The notes: generated by a model not told the origin, from the letters alone. DNA of 64,000 bases from Pseudorhodobacter ferrugineus DSM 5888 (GCF_000420745.1 NZ_ATVN01000001.1:124001-188000); one strand, 5' to 3'; shown: positions 25,701 to 33,211, counted from the first letter of the stretch. Translations and numbers: made by a program.

Positions 25701-26152
25701 TAAAACTGGCCGAGCTGCGCAAACGCGGCCCGGGCTATTTGGTCGATTGGGCCCGCGCGCGCTGGGACTGGGAGATGCGCAAACGCAATGCGCCTGCCGC
25801 CGATGCGGATGGTGCCTTCCATAACGCCGCCATTGAACAGGCCTTCCGCGCCGCTTTGCCGCAATATCCGCTGCCTTTGTACAAGGGCCGCACAGCCCTG
25901 TTCCGCCCGCCGCTGGATTTGCATTGGCAGGTCAGCGGCGGCAAATGGGTCAGTGCGGCCAAGGAATATGTGTTCCCTGACAATGACCTGACGCGTTTTG
26001 CCCCATCCTTGCAGGTGATCGAGGTGCCGGGCGACCACGATAGTATGGTGCTGGAACCCAATGTCCGCGTGTTGGCCGGAGAATTGCGCCGCGTGATCGC
26101 AGATGCCGAACCCGCGACCTATATCACCAGCCTTGATAAGGCGGCGGAGTAA
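19787..26152 (+). CDS. One-module type I polyketide synthase, KS-AT-KR-DH-ACP-TE
   Basis: 2121 residues from the ATG at 19787, which follows an AAGGC-type site; an ATG 39 bp upstream is possible. Domains in order: KS (about 10-430; active Cys near 186 in TACSTS, His near 322 in ECHGTGT, then NIGHLDTAAG). AT (about 520-800; GHSMGE, Ser near 634; specificity position reads IAAHS, neither HAFH nor YASH). KR (structural half about 890-1140, then LLTGGFGGIG and YIAAN near 1325; VIDD suggests a B-type hydroxyl). DH (about 1395-1690; GHRTKDGHALIPG near 1411 and HPALMDLATG). ACP (GGHS, Ser near 1782). TE (about 1860-2110; GGFSGGG, Ser near 1928, GDHDS near 2084). Placing DH after KR is unusual. First gene of an operon with GT, NRPS and PPTase. 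Confidence 0.93.
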   Translation: MADAANQTDLGDNDIAIVGMAAHLPGAATVAQYWSNLAAGVESIRHLTEAELLANGETPARLRHRNYVPACAPLDNFDHFDAEFFGFSPKEAAILDPQHRQFLEVAWEALEDAGHPPETFSGTVGVYGGCGMGSYFYFNLCSNPDLVENTGMFLLRHTGNDKDFLSTRVSHIFDLKGPSINVQTACSTSLVAVHYASQALLMGECDMALAGGVTIELPQGRGYIFNDGEILSPDGHCHAFDASAQGTVFGSGAGVVVLRRAADAVRDGDHIWAIIKGSAVNNDGSAKAGYLAPSVDGQARAIAEAQAIAGVTADTIDYIECHGTGTFLGDPIEVAALTEAFAETTDEVGFCRIGSVKTNIGHLDTAAGVASLIKASLSLHHGQMPPSLNYTAPNPAIDFDTSPFRVNDRLTDWTRRKGPRRAGVNSLGVGGTNAHVVVQEAPARAPSGQSDWPFQLLVLSAKSKSALDGQAKNLAAHLRAHPEQPLADVAWTLKHGRRAFEKRRIVVAESHAQAADLLENTEPRRIFNHDHLGSPDVVFMFPGGGAQYAGMARDLYQTEPEFADWMDRGLDILQPKLTYDIRALWLPETGGEAAANEALKKPSVQLPLIMITEYALAKLYQSWGVQPQALVGHSMGENTAACLAGVISFEDCIGLIHLRGTLFDTVPAGGMLSIPLDVTEVRPLLTDNLDMASVNAPGLCVVSGPDAALKTLAETLAAQDVDTQRIAIDIAAHSKMLEPILAHFGDYLRSIPLHAPQLPIISNTTGLELTVVQATSPDYWVAHLRNTVNFAACMETLKSPSRVFMEMGPGRAMSSLAQANGVPAAQVIAALRHPEQVIPDDQWHIATIGRLWACGVDVDWTPIWGDATRHRVPLPTYAFQRKQYFIEPGQAAQTAAPDLPMRIEDVANWGWQPHWRPRAVETDVDIEGGLDGVTPQTWLVFMDVGGLAEAAFAPLIAAGHRVIPVRTGDAYGPDGKGGYRLSPERGRDGYDALLRDLIAQGHTPTRIAHFWLVTDGEYFRPGSSFFHRNIEQGFYSLMFLGQALAEENLAHPPHITVFTNGAAQVRSEGLAYPEKATIAGPMMVIPREVPGVTCATLDLQLPARPRRGKPDHAALIPQVLDELLALPANHTAALRGAKRLARGVKSVALPDTELTLPKGAPVLLTGGFGGIGLTLAEKLITDHGAKIALIARRPLPDRADWPAYLAKHSPTDANSRRILALQRLEALGGDVMVLTADVTNAQDMRDAADQVTTAFGKIHTVIHAAGVIDDGPLLAKSPAAVEEVFAPKLHGTRVLENVFPDGAIERLVLFSSTSTVTGPAGQVDYIAANEYLNAYAQSRHGGKTKVTALNWGIWADVGMAAEALADRTGTRAAAPRVPLSLPMLDEATFDDKGHRRFTATYGLDRWVLDGHRTKDGHALIPGTGYLEIAAEAMAQDGMDAFEIRDLYFFRPLDVPDIRATLTPTDEGYGFDLRSGVQSKGRTGWQLNAQARLLPLTDLVPQLDAGIAARCGPAETGTGLASPQEAHLNFGPRWRVLKSRAYGTGEGIADLALPAQFQSEAGPWRLHPALMDLATGWAMGLIDGYAPDHLWVPMSYASVRVYAPLPARITSWVRNAAPNRATDATAVFDVTLADPSGKVCVEIHGFTIRRLDGALSFTAPDPRELTFDDDAQKQLSPAEERLAHTLSQGIRPDEGAQAFARALSLDTAQIIVSSLDLPALIAQVVQTEAAPKQGQTFARPDLDSDYAEPRNDIERTLTGFWQDLLGVGQVGINDDFFALGGHSLIAVRLFAMVRKAYRVDFPISVLFEAPTIAACADLIEDRIGPQDADKPVSEAKTPKRRFTHLVAMHEREGGPKTPFFLVAGMFGNVLNLRHLAQLIGGERPFYGLQARGLYGDQPPHNTIPEAAADYIAELRQVQPHGPYLLGGFSGGGLTAWEMALQLQKAGEEVALLALLDTPLPLRPSLSGTDKAMIKLAELRKRGPGYLVDWARARWDWEMRKRNAPAADADGAFHNAAIEQAFRAALPQYPLPLYKGRTALFRPPLDLHWQVSGGKWVSAAKEYVFPDNDLTRFAPSLQVIEVPGDHDSMVLEPNVRVLAGELRRVIADAEPATYITSLDKAAE

Positions 26153-26155
26153 GCC

Positions 26156-27157
26156 ATGAAAACCCTGCTGACGGTAATCCTGAATTGGCGCACCGCCGAT
26201 ATGACCCTGCAATCGGCGCAATCGGCGCTGAACGCGTTGCAGGGCATTCCGGGTGCCTTGACGATCGTCGATAATGACAGTGGTGACGGTTCGTTTGAAA
26301 AACTGGTGGCCGAGGTTGCGGCGCGCGGCTGGGACAAAGGCGAACCCCCCGTGCGGGTTATCCAATCGGGCCATAACGGCGGCTTTGGCGCGGGCAATAA
26401 TGTGGGCATCCGCGCGGGCCTGCCGAATGGTCAGCGCCCCGATTACGTCTATATCCTGAACTCGGATGCTTTCCCAGATGCGGGTGCCATTCGCGCCCTT
26501 TATGACCATCTGAATGCCAACCCAATCACGGGGTTTGCGGGCAGTTACATTCACGGCGATGACGGTGCCCCACACCGCACCGCCTTTCGCTTTCCGTCCA
26601 TCCTTGGCGAATTTGAATCCTCGGTCCGCTTTGGCCCCGTCAGCCGCCTTTTGGCCGATCATATCGTGGCACAGCCTATCCCCGACACCACAACGCGCGT
26701 CGATTGGCTGGCAGGGGCCAGCATGATGATGCGCCGCGATGTGCTGGATGAAATCGGTCTGTTCGACGAAACCTTTTTCCTTTATTTTGAGGAAACAGAG
26801 CTGTGCCACCGCGCCACATCAGCGGGCTTTCCCGTGGATTACGTCCGGACCAGCAGCGTCACCCACATTGGGTCCGTTTCCACAGGCATGAAAACATGGC
26901 GCCGTATGCCCGCCTATTGGTTTGACAGCCGCCTTTACTATTTTACCAAAACCCATGGCCGCCCTTATGCGGCGATTGCCACAATGTCGCTAATATTTGG
27001 GTCTATCCTGTGGCGGCTGCGGTTGTTGATTCAACGCAAAGACAGGGGCGATCCGCCGTGTTTCTTGCGGGATTTGACCGCCCACGCGGCCCGTTCCTTT
27101 TTGGGCGGTGGCCCGCAGCATAAACTGGCCCCTGCCGTTTCGCAGGCCAAACCGTGA
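26156..27157 (+). CDS. Family 2 glycosyltransferase (rhamnosyltransferase-like) inside the PKS-NRPS operon
   Basis: 333 residues, starting 3 bp after the PKS stop. GT2 motifs are TVILNWRTAD, IVDNDSGDGS, HNGGFGAGNNVG and YILNSDAF (metal site). The acceptor-side MMMRRDVLDEIGLFDE and FEETELCHR are those of rhamnosyltransferase-like GT2 enzymes. One hydrophobic stretch near 275-290 may touch the membrane. Its place between PKS and NRPS genes implies that the pathway product, or a lipid carrier for it, is glycosylated; this is inference. Confidence 0.88.
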   Translation: MKTLLTVILNWRTADMTLQSAQSALNALQGIPGALTIVDNDSGDGSFEKLVAEVAARGWDKGEPPVRVIQSGHNGGFGAGNNVGIRAGLPNGQRPDYVYILNSDAFPDAGAIRALYDHLNANPITGFAGSYIHGDDGAPHRTAFRFPSILGEFESSVRFGPVSRLLADHIVAQPIPDTTTRVDWLAGASMMMRRDVLDEIGLFDETFFLYFEETELCHRATSAGFPVDYVRTSSVTHIGSVSTGMKTWRRMPAYWFDSRLYYFTKTHGRPYAAIATMSLIFGSILWRLRLLIQRKDRGDPPCFLRDLTAHAARSFLGGGPQHKLAPAVSQAKP

Positions 27158-27184
27158 CCCCCGCCGATTGGCGGTAAGGAGAGT

Positions 27185-30100
27185 ATGATGTCTAACGCCC
27201 TGATTATCGGCAATGAATCCCTGACCATCCAATGCGCCGAGGCATTGCTCGCGCGCGGACATTCCATTGCGGCGCTGGTTACACGCAACCCCGATGTGCG
27301 TGCATGGGGCATCGGCAAAGGGCTGCGGGTTGAGGCGCAAGATCGTGGGCTGGCCGACCGTTTGGCGGGGCTGCGCGTCGATTGGCTGTTGTCGATTGCA
27401 AACCTGAACGTGATCCCTGACGCTGTGCTGTCACTGGCGGATCAAGCCGTAAACTTTCACGATGGTCCCTTGCCGCGTTATGCGGGCTTGAATGCCCCTG
27501 TCTGGGCAATTTTGAACCTTGAGGCGCAGCACGGCATCACATGGCACCGCATGGTTGCAGGCGTCGATGAAGGCGCGATTTTGGATCAGCGCCTGTTTGA
27601 CATTGCACCAAATGACACGGCGCTGACCCTGAACACCAAATGTTTTGAAGCCGCGATCAACAGCTTTCCCGCCGTACTGGATGCACTGGAAACCAACGCC
27701 GCAGGCACGCCGCAAGACCTGACAAAACGCACCGAATACCGCCGCGCCGACAGGCCCGCCGCCGCCGCGCGGTTGGATTTTACCCACACTGCCGAACAGG
27801 TTGCGGCAATGGTCCGCGCCTTGGATCACGGCAGCTATGCCAATCCGCTAGCCATACCAAAGATCGACGTGGCATGCCGCGTCCTGCTCGTCACATCCGC
27901 CGAGGCGATCCCCGCAGGCGATGGCACAGCCGGCACCGTGACCGAAGCGTCCGAGGCCGGATTGATCGTGACCTGCGCCAAAGGGGCCGTGCATCTGTCG
28001 GGCCTTATGGCGCTGGATGGCACCCCTGTTTGCCCGAAATCCTTGAATGTCACGCACCTGCCCAGCCCTGCCGAGGATGGCCAAGCCATCACCGATGCCA
28101 TCGCCGCCGCTGCCCCGTTTGAAGGGGCCGCGCGCCGCGCTTTGGCCGCGATTACCCCGCTTGACTTGGCCCAAACCAAAACCAATGGCACGCCTGACTG
28201 GCACAGCCTGCCACTTGCCCAATCCGCCGATCTGTTCGCCCTCGCACTGGGTGTGGCCCGTGCCTTGGGGCAGGGCACGGTTGATCTGGCGGTAAATGCT
28301 GCGCAGCATTCGCCCTACCTTTCCGGCTGGACACCGCTGCATCTGGACGCCAGCGGCACCGTTGAACAGGCGCAATCCGCCTTTGCCACGGCCCTTGCCG
28401 CCGCCCAATCGGCCCTCGGTTTCGCCGTTGACCTGCCGCGCCGCGATCCTGCGCTGGCCGCGTTGCAAACCCCCGCAATTGCGCTGTCAACGGATGGCCC
28501 CGTACGCGGCACTGCGATCACCCTGACCGCCAATACCCTGCATTTCGACGCTGCCCGCATCACTCAAGCCGATGCCCAAGCCTTTGCCGCACGCCTTGCC
28601 ACGCTGACAAACGCCTTGGCCAGCGCCGCCCCGCAAACTCCTTGCGCCGACCTTCCCATCTTGCCCGAGGCCGAACGTGACCTGATCTTGAACCAGTTCA
28701 ACGCGACCGCCACGGACTATGACAAAACCCTGACCGTGCACCGCGCGTTTGAAATCCAAGTCGCCAAAACCCCCGATGCCCCCGCCGTGGTGTTTGAAGG
28801 CAAAACCCTGACCTATGCGCAGCTGAACCGACGTGCCAACCGCGCAGCCCATGTGCTGACCGACATCGGCGTGAAACCGGGCACGCTGACCGGCCTTTGC
28901 GCCACCCGTTCGCTTGATCTGCTGATCGGCGCGCTGGCAATCCAAAAGGCGGGCGGCGCCTATGTGCCAATGGACCCCGCCTATCCCGCCGACCGTATCG
29001 CGCTGTTTATAAGTGACAGCGCTGCACCCGTAATCGTTACCCAATCCGCGCTGTTGGACACCCTGCCCACAGGGACCGCGCAAACCCTGTGCATAGACAC
29101 CGATCCCCGCATGGCGCAGGCACCGGATACCAATCCCGACAGTGGTGTCACCTCGGCTGACCTTGCCTATATGATCTACACCTCCGGTTCCACGGGCCGC
29201 CCAAAGGGCGTGATGGTCGAACATCGCAACGTCGCCAACTTTTTCGCAGGCATGGACCAGCGCATTGACCACGCCACAGGCTCTGTCTGGTTGGCCGTTA
29301 CCTCGCTGTCCTTTGACATCTCCGTGCTGGAACTGTTCTGGACCCTTGCACGCGGCTTTAAACTGGTGCTGTCCTCTGATGAAAACCGCGCGCTGGTGTC
29401 GTCTGGCACCATCACCTCCGGTCAAGGGATGGAATTTTCGCTTTATTACTGGGGCAATGATGACGGTGCTGGCCCCAAGAAATATGAAATGCTGCTGGAA
29501 GGTGCGAAGTTCGCCGATGCCCATGGCTTTTGTGCTGTATGGACACCGGAACGCCATTTCCACGCCTTTGGCGGCCCCTATCCGAACCCGTCCGTCACAG
29601 GCGCGGCGGTGGCGGCTGTCACCAAAAACATCGGCGTGCGGGCTGGCTCTTGCGTGGCCCCCTTGCACCATCCGGCGCGAATTGCCGAAGAATGGGGCGT
29701 GATCGACAACCTTACCAATGGTCGCGCGGGCCTTGCCATGGCATCCGGTTGGCAACCCGATGATTTCCTGTTGCGCCCCGAAAACACGCCGCCCAACAAT
29801 CGCAAGGCGCTGTTTGACAGCATCGACCAAGTGCGCCGTTTGTGGCGGGGTGAGGCGGTCAAATTCCCAACCGCCACGGGCACCCATTCGGTCATCACCC
29901 AACCGCGCCCCGTGTCCAAAGAGCTGCCCATCTGGGTCACAACCGCAGGCAACCCCGCCACATGGATCGAGGCGGGTGAAATCGGTGCAAACGTCCTGAC
30001 CCACCTTTTGGGCCAGTCGGTGACGGAAGTCGGCGATAAAATCAAACTCTACCATGACGCCCTGCGCAAGGCGGGCCATGACCCCGCCAATTTCAGCGTT

Positions 30101-31729
30101 ACCTTGATGCTGCACACCTATATCGCCCGCGACCGTGAATTGGCACGTGAGGTCGCGCGCGAACCGATGAAGGATTACCTGCGCTCTGCCGCGGGCCTGA
30201 TCAAGCAATACGCTTGGGCCTTTCCCGCGTTCAAAAAACCCGTTGGCGTCGAAAACCCCATGCAGATTGATCTGCAATCCCTGTCGGATGAGGAAAACGA
30301 AGCCATCCTCGATTTCGCCTTCAAACGCTACTTTGAAGATTCGGGCCTGTTCGGCACGGTCGAAGACTGCCTTGCCCGTGTCGAATCCCTTAAGAAAATC
30401 GGTGTGACCGAGGTGGCCTGCCTGATCGATTATGGCATCGCGACCGAAACGGTGATGGAAGGGCTTTACCCCTTGGCCGAGGTGCTGCGCCGTTCCAACC
30501 AATCGGGACCGGAGGCGCATGATTATTCCATCGCCGCGCAACTCATCCGCCATAAGGTGACGCATCTGCAATGCACCCCGTCGATGGCGCGGATGATCGC
30601 CATGAACGATGACAGCCGCGCAGCACTTGCAGGCGTGAAAACCCTGATGCTGGGCGGCGAGGCGCTGCCCTCGGCACTGGTCGAAGATCTGGGCAAAGCC
30701 ACGAAGGCCCGCATTGAGAACATGTATGGCCCCACGGAAACCACGATCTGGTCCACAACCGAAACCGCCAAAGCGGGGCAGGGTGTTGTCAACATCGGCA
30801 CCCCCATCGCCAACACGCAGGTCTATGTGCTGGCTGATGCGCAAAACCCCGTGCCGCTTGGCGTGGCGGGCGAGTTGTGGATCGGCGGCGATGGTGTGAC
30901 GCGCGGCTATTGGCAGAGCGATGATCTGACGGCAGAACGCTTCCTGCCCAACCCCTTCCATGCGGGCCGCATGTACCGCACTGGCGACCTCGTGCGCTGG
31001 CGGTCGGATGGGCGGCTTGATTTTCTTGGCCGCGCCGACCATCAGGTCAAATTGCGCGGCTACCGGATCGAACTGGGCGAAATAGAAACGGTGCTGGAAT
31101 CCCAATCCGGCGTGGCCCAAGCGGTCGTGATGGCACGCGAAGATACCCCCGGCGATCTGCGGCTTGTCGCCTATCTACGCGGCACCGCCACGGCGGCCAC
31201 CCTGCGCCCCGCGTTGGAACAGGCCTTGCCCGCCCATATGGTCCCGCAGCATTTCGTCACGCTGGATGTCTTCCCCCTAACCCCGAACCGCAAGGTAGAC
31301 CGCAAGGCGCTGCCCGCGCCGTCCGCCACCGTGGCCCCGCAGTCGGAGGCCTATGTCGCCCCCAAGGGCGTGGCCGAGGCGCTTGCCGCCGTGTGGTCAC
31401 GCGTGTTGGGCGTGCCAAAAGTAGGGACCAAAGACAACTTCTTTGCAATCGGCGGGCATTCCTTGCTGGCCGTGCAGGCGCACCGCGAAATCCGCGCTGA
31501 ACTGGGGGCGGCAAAACTCTCGATCACCGACATCTTCCGCTTTCCGGTGCTAGAGACACTTGCGGCGCATATTGAGAAAACCAACGGCGCAGCAACGACA
31601 AAACCCGCGCAATCCACTGCCGTGCCCACCGCCACTCCCACAAATGCCCCGACAAACGACCGCGCCGATGCACGGGCCGATGCCATGGCCCGGCGGCGCG
31701 CGATGCGGGCAGGGCAGGCGGCGGGCTGA
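27185..31729 (+). CDS. NRPS-like enzyme: formyltransferase - adenylation (interrupted by luciferase-like monooxygenase) - carrier protein
   Basis: 1514 residues; the second ATG (27188) is better spaced from AAGGAG. Residues 1-190 are a formyltransferase with Asn90-x-His92 (NFHDGPLP) and Asp128 (GVDEG), at the same 36-residue His-Asp spacing as methionyl-tRNA formyltransferase. Residues about 190-490 resemble only the tail of a condensation domain; no HHxxxDG is present. The adenylation domain starts near 510 (YTSGSTGRPKG near 664, LSFDISVLE). It is split at about 738-1107 by an FMN-type luciferase-like monooxygenase (FCAVWTPERHFHAFGGPYPNP, GLAMASGWQPDD), then resumes (YGPTETT near 1180, GYRIELGEIE). 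The carrier has GGHSL (Ser near 1426). The tail is Thr/Ala/Arg-rich. My manual pocket reading D-I-L-Q-M-G-M-I-W resembles glycine codes. Confidence 0.92.
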   Translation: MMSNALIIGNESLTIQCAEALLARGHSIAALVTRNPDVRAWGIGKGLRVEAQDRGLADRLAGLRVDWLLSIANLNVIPDAVLSLADQAVNFHDGPLPRYAGLNAPVWAILNLEAQHGITWHRMVAGVDEGAILDQRLFDIAPNDTALTLNTKCFEAAINSFPAVLDALETNAAGTPQDLTKRTEYRRADRPAAAARLDFTHTAEQVAAMVRALDHGSYANPLAIPKIDVACRVLLVTSAEAIPAGDGTAGTVTEASEAGLIVTCAKGAVHLSGLMALDGTPVCPKSLNVTHLPSPAEDGQAITDAIAAAAPFEGAARRALAAITPLDLAQTKTNGTPDWHSLPLAQSADLFALALGVARALGQGTVDLAVNAAQHSPYLSGWTPLHLDASGTVEQAQSAFATALAAAQSALGFAVDLPRRDPALAALQTPAIALSTDGPVRGTAITLTANTLHFDAARITQADAQAFAARLATLTNALASAAPQTPCADLPILPEAERDLILNQFNATATDYDKTLTVHRAFEIQVAKTPDAPAVVFEGKTLTYAQLNRRANRAAHVLTDIGVKPGTLTGLCATRSLDLLIGALAIQKAGGAYVPMDPAYPADRIALFISDSAAPVIVTQSALLDTLPTGTAQTLCIDTDPRMAQAPDTNPDSGVTSADLAYMIYTSGSTGRPKGVMVEHRNVANFFAGMDQRIDHATGSVWLAVTSLSFDISVLELFWTLARGFKLVLSSDENRALVSSGTITSGQGMEFSLYYWGNDDGAGPKKYEMLLEGAKFADAHGFCAVWTPERHFHAFGGPYPNPSVTGAAVAAVTKNIGVRAGSCVAPLHHPARIAEEWGVIDNLTNGRAGLAMASGWQPDDFLLRPENTPPNNRKALFDSIDQVRRLWRGEAVKFPTATGTHSVITQPRPVSKELPIWVTTAGNPATWIEAGEIGANVLTHLLGQSVTEVGDKIKLYHDALRKAGHDPANFSVTLMLHTYIARDRELAREVAREPMKDYLRSAAGLIKQYAWAFPAFKKPVGVENPMQIDLQSLSDEENEAILDFAFKRYFEDSGLFGTVEDCLARVESLKKIGVTEVACLIDYGIATETVMEGLYPLAEVLRRSNQSGPEAHDYSIAAQLIRHKVTHLQCTPSMARMIAMNDDSRAALAGVKTLMLGGEALPSALVEDLGKATKARIENMYGPTETTIWSTTETAKAGQGVVNIGTPIANTQVYVLADAQNPVPLGVAGELWIGGDGVTRGYWQSDDLTAERFLPNPFHAGRMYRTGDLVRWRSDGRLDFLGRADHQVKLRGYRIELGEIETVLESQSGVAQAVVMAREDTPGDLRLVAYLRGTATAATLRPALEQALPAHMVPQHFVTLDVFPLTPNRKVDRKALPAPSATVAPQSEAYVAPKGVAEALAAVWSRVLGVPKVGTKDNFFAIGGHSLLAVQAHREIRAELGAAKLSITDIFRFPVLETLAAHIEKTNGAATTKPAQSTAVPTATPTNAPTNDRADARADAMARRRAMRAGQAAG

Positions 31730-32385
31730 TGCCCAGTCTGGCGACCCAGCTTGCGGCCCTCACGGCGGCGGCGCGCGCCATCTTGCCCGCATCGGTCGCC
31801 GTGGCCACAAGCGATCCTACGGCGGCGGCCCAACCGCTCTGGCTTGGTGAAACCCTGCGCGGCGCGGTCGACTCTCGTCTTCGCGAATTTGCCGCAGGGC
31901 GCGCAGCGGCCCGTCAGGCCTTTGCTCTGCTGGGCGTCGATCCCGCAGCCATCCCCCAAGGGCCAGACCGCGCGCCCGTTTGGCCCACAGGTATCACGGG
32001 TTCCATCACCCACAGCGCCACGCTGTGCCTTGCCGCCGTCACACGCGACGCAATGCTGATCGGTATCGATCTGGAACCCGATACCCCCCTTGCGCCCGAC
32101 CTTTGGGACACAGTTCTGCTGCCCGCCGAACAGGAAATGCTGCGCAGCAATTCCAACGCCCCCCTGCTGGCAAAACGCATATTCTCGGCCAAAGAAGCCG
32201 CCTACAAAGCGCAATACGCCCGCTCAAAAACCCTGTTCGGTTTTGACGTGATCCAGATCATCCTATCCGACAGCAGCTTCACCGCCCGCTTCACCACGTC
32301 CGTACCCAACTTTCCCGCAGGCACCACCCTCCACGGCCGCGCAATCTCTGTCGCAAACCATATCCTAACGGCGGTAACAGGTTGA
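31729..32385 (+). CDS. 4'-phosphopantetheinyl transferase (EntD/Sfp type)
   Basis: 218 residues; start and preceding stop share one base (TGATG). Motifs are GSITHSATL, the Mg-binding GIDLEP and FSAKEAAYK, as in the EntD-like group. It transfers phosphopantetheine from CoA to the carrier serines of the PKS (near 1782) and NRPS (near 1426). Tight coupling to the NRPS gene shows it belongs to this pathway. Followed by a copy of the intergenic hairpin element. Confidence 0.93.
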   Translation: MPSLATQLAALTAAARAILPASVAVATSDPTAAAQPLWLGETLRGAVDSRLREFAAGRAAARQAFALLGVDPAAIPQGPDRAPVWPTGITGSITHSATLCLAAVTRDAMLIGIDLEPDTPLAPDLWDTVLLPAEQEMLRSNSNAPLLAKRIFSAKEAAYKAQYARSKTLFGFDVIQIILSDSSFTARFTTSVPNFPAGTTLHGRAISVANHILTAVTG

Positions 32386-32394
32386 CCCTCCCCC

Positions 32395-32470
32395 GCTTTC
32401 TTTTCGGCAAAAATATCCTCGGGGGTGCCACGTTGCGCAGCAATGTGGCTTCGGGGGCAGACAGCCCCCG
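32395..32470 (-). repeat. Intergenic hairpin element, copy A (with an extra hairpin)
   Basis: The A/T-rich block (32395-32426) is identical over 32 bases to the reverse complement of copy D at 54697-54728. A terminal hairpin CGGGGGC-AGACA-GCCCCCG is at 32452-32470. Between them lies a second hairpin (32427-32449, GCCAC...GTGGC) absent from D. Read on the minus strand, the order is hairpin then block, just downstream of the response-regulator stop, as for a transcript end. Confidence 0.8.
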
Positions 32471-32500
32471 CCGCCGCTTGGCGCGCGGCGCAAGCCCAAA

Positions 32501-33211
32501 CTACCCCCAAACCACATCGCCCAAAAAGATATACCCTGCCCCGTAAATCGTTTTTATCAACAACGGGTTTTTCGGGTCCTCGCCCAGCTTGGTGCGCAGC
32601 CGTGAAATCCGCACATCCATCGCGCGGTCAAAACTTTCGCCCGCCGCCCCGCCCAAACTGGTCTGCATTTGCGCGCGTGAAATCAGCCGCTTCGGGGCCT
32701 CCAGAAACAGGCGTAACACCTCGCCCTCGGCATGGGAAAACGGTACCTCCACCCCGCTTTGGTCGACCAACACATAGCGGTCGAAATATGCAGTCCATCC
32801 GGCAAACTGCGCCACTTGCGCCACCCGTTCCGCCGCGCCGCGGCCCTTGCGCAGCCGTGCGCGCACGCGGGCCACCACTTCCGCAGGATCAAAGGGTTTG
32901 ATGATGTAATCATCCGCGCCCAGCTCCAATCCCGTCACCCTATCTTGCACCTGCGCACGGCCCGAAATGATAATAATCGCCGCCCCCGATTCCAGCGCCA
33001 AACGGTGCACCACCGCCAACCCGTCACGGTCGGGCAAGCCCAAATCCACCAAACACACATCCGGCGTCACACGGTTCAGCGCCGCCTCAAACTCGGTCGC
33101 GCGACCGTAAGCGGCGCAGCGAAACCCCGCTTCCTCCAACGCATCTTGCAGCATCCGGCGGATTTCCGGCTCGTCATCCAAAATTGCAATCAGGGGGGCC
33201 TTGACTGTCAT
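32501..33211 (-). CDS. OmpR-family response regulator
   Basis: 236 residues. The receiver domain (8-120) has Asp12-Asp13, phospho-acceptor Asp56 in CLVDLGLPD and Lys105 in IIKPFDP. The DNA-binding winged helix (about 140-232) has EGEVLRLFLEAPKRLISRAQM and the wing IKTIYGAGYIF. Its start overlaps the hybrid kinase stop by 4 bp (ATGA), so the two are coupled. The likely target is the divergent acyl-CoA ligase/ABC operon; see the repeats at 35207-35241. Confidence 0.92.
   Translation of the reverse strand: MTVKAPLIAILDDEPEIRRMLQDALEEAGFRCAAYGRATEFEAALNRVTPDVCLVDLGLPDRDGLAVVHRLALESGAAIIIISGRAQVQDRVTGLELGADDYIIKPFDPAEVVARVRARLRKGRGAAERVAQVAQFAGWTAYFDRYVLVDQSGVEVPFSHAEGEVLRLFLEAPKRLISRAQMQTSLGGAAGESFDRAMDVRISRLRTKLGEDPKNPLLIKTIYGAGYIFLGDVVWG

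Noticed and set aside
24893-26809. Minus-strand frame antisense to the PKS ACP-TE and glycosyltransferase
   Set aside because: No domain, no ribosome site, antisense to conserved catalytic motifs.
28487-31120. Long open frame antisense to the NRPS gene
   Set aside because: It is the complement of well-conserved adenylation and monooxygenase motifs. Its His/Arg/Gln-rich composition is typical of antisense shadow frames in G+C-rich DNA.
19787-32385. The biosynthetic operon as a siderophore system
   Set aside because: No iron-box, TonB receptor, catechol or hydroxamate-ornithine enzymes are in the window. The LLM domain resembles one in an Agrobacterium siderophore locus, but that alone is not enough.
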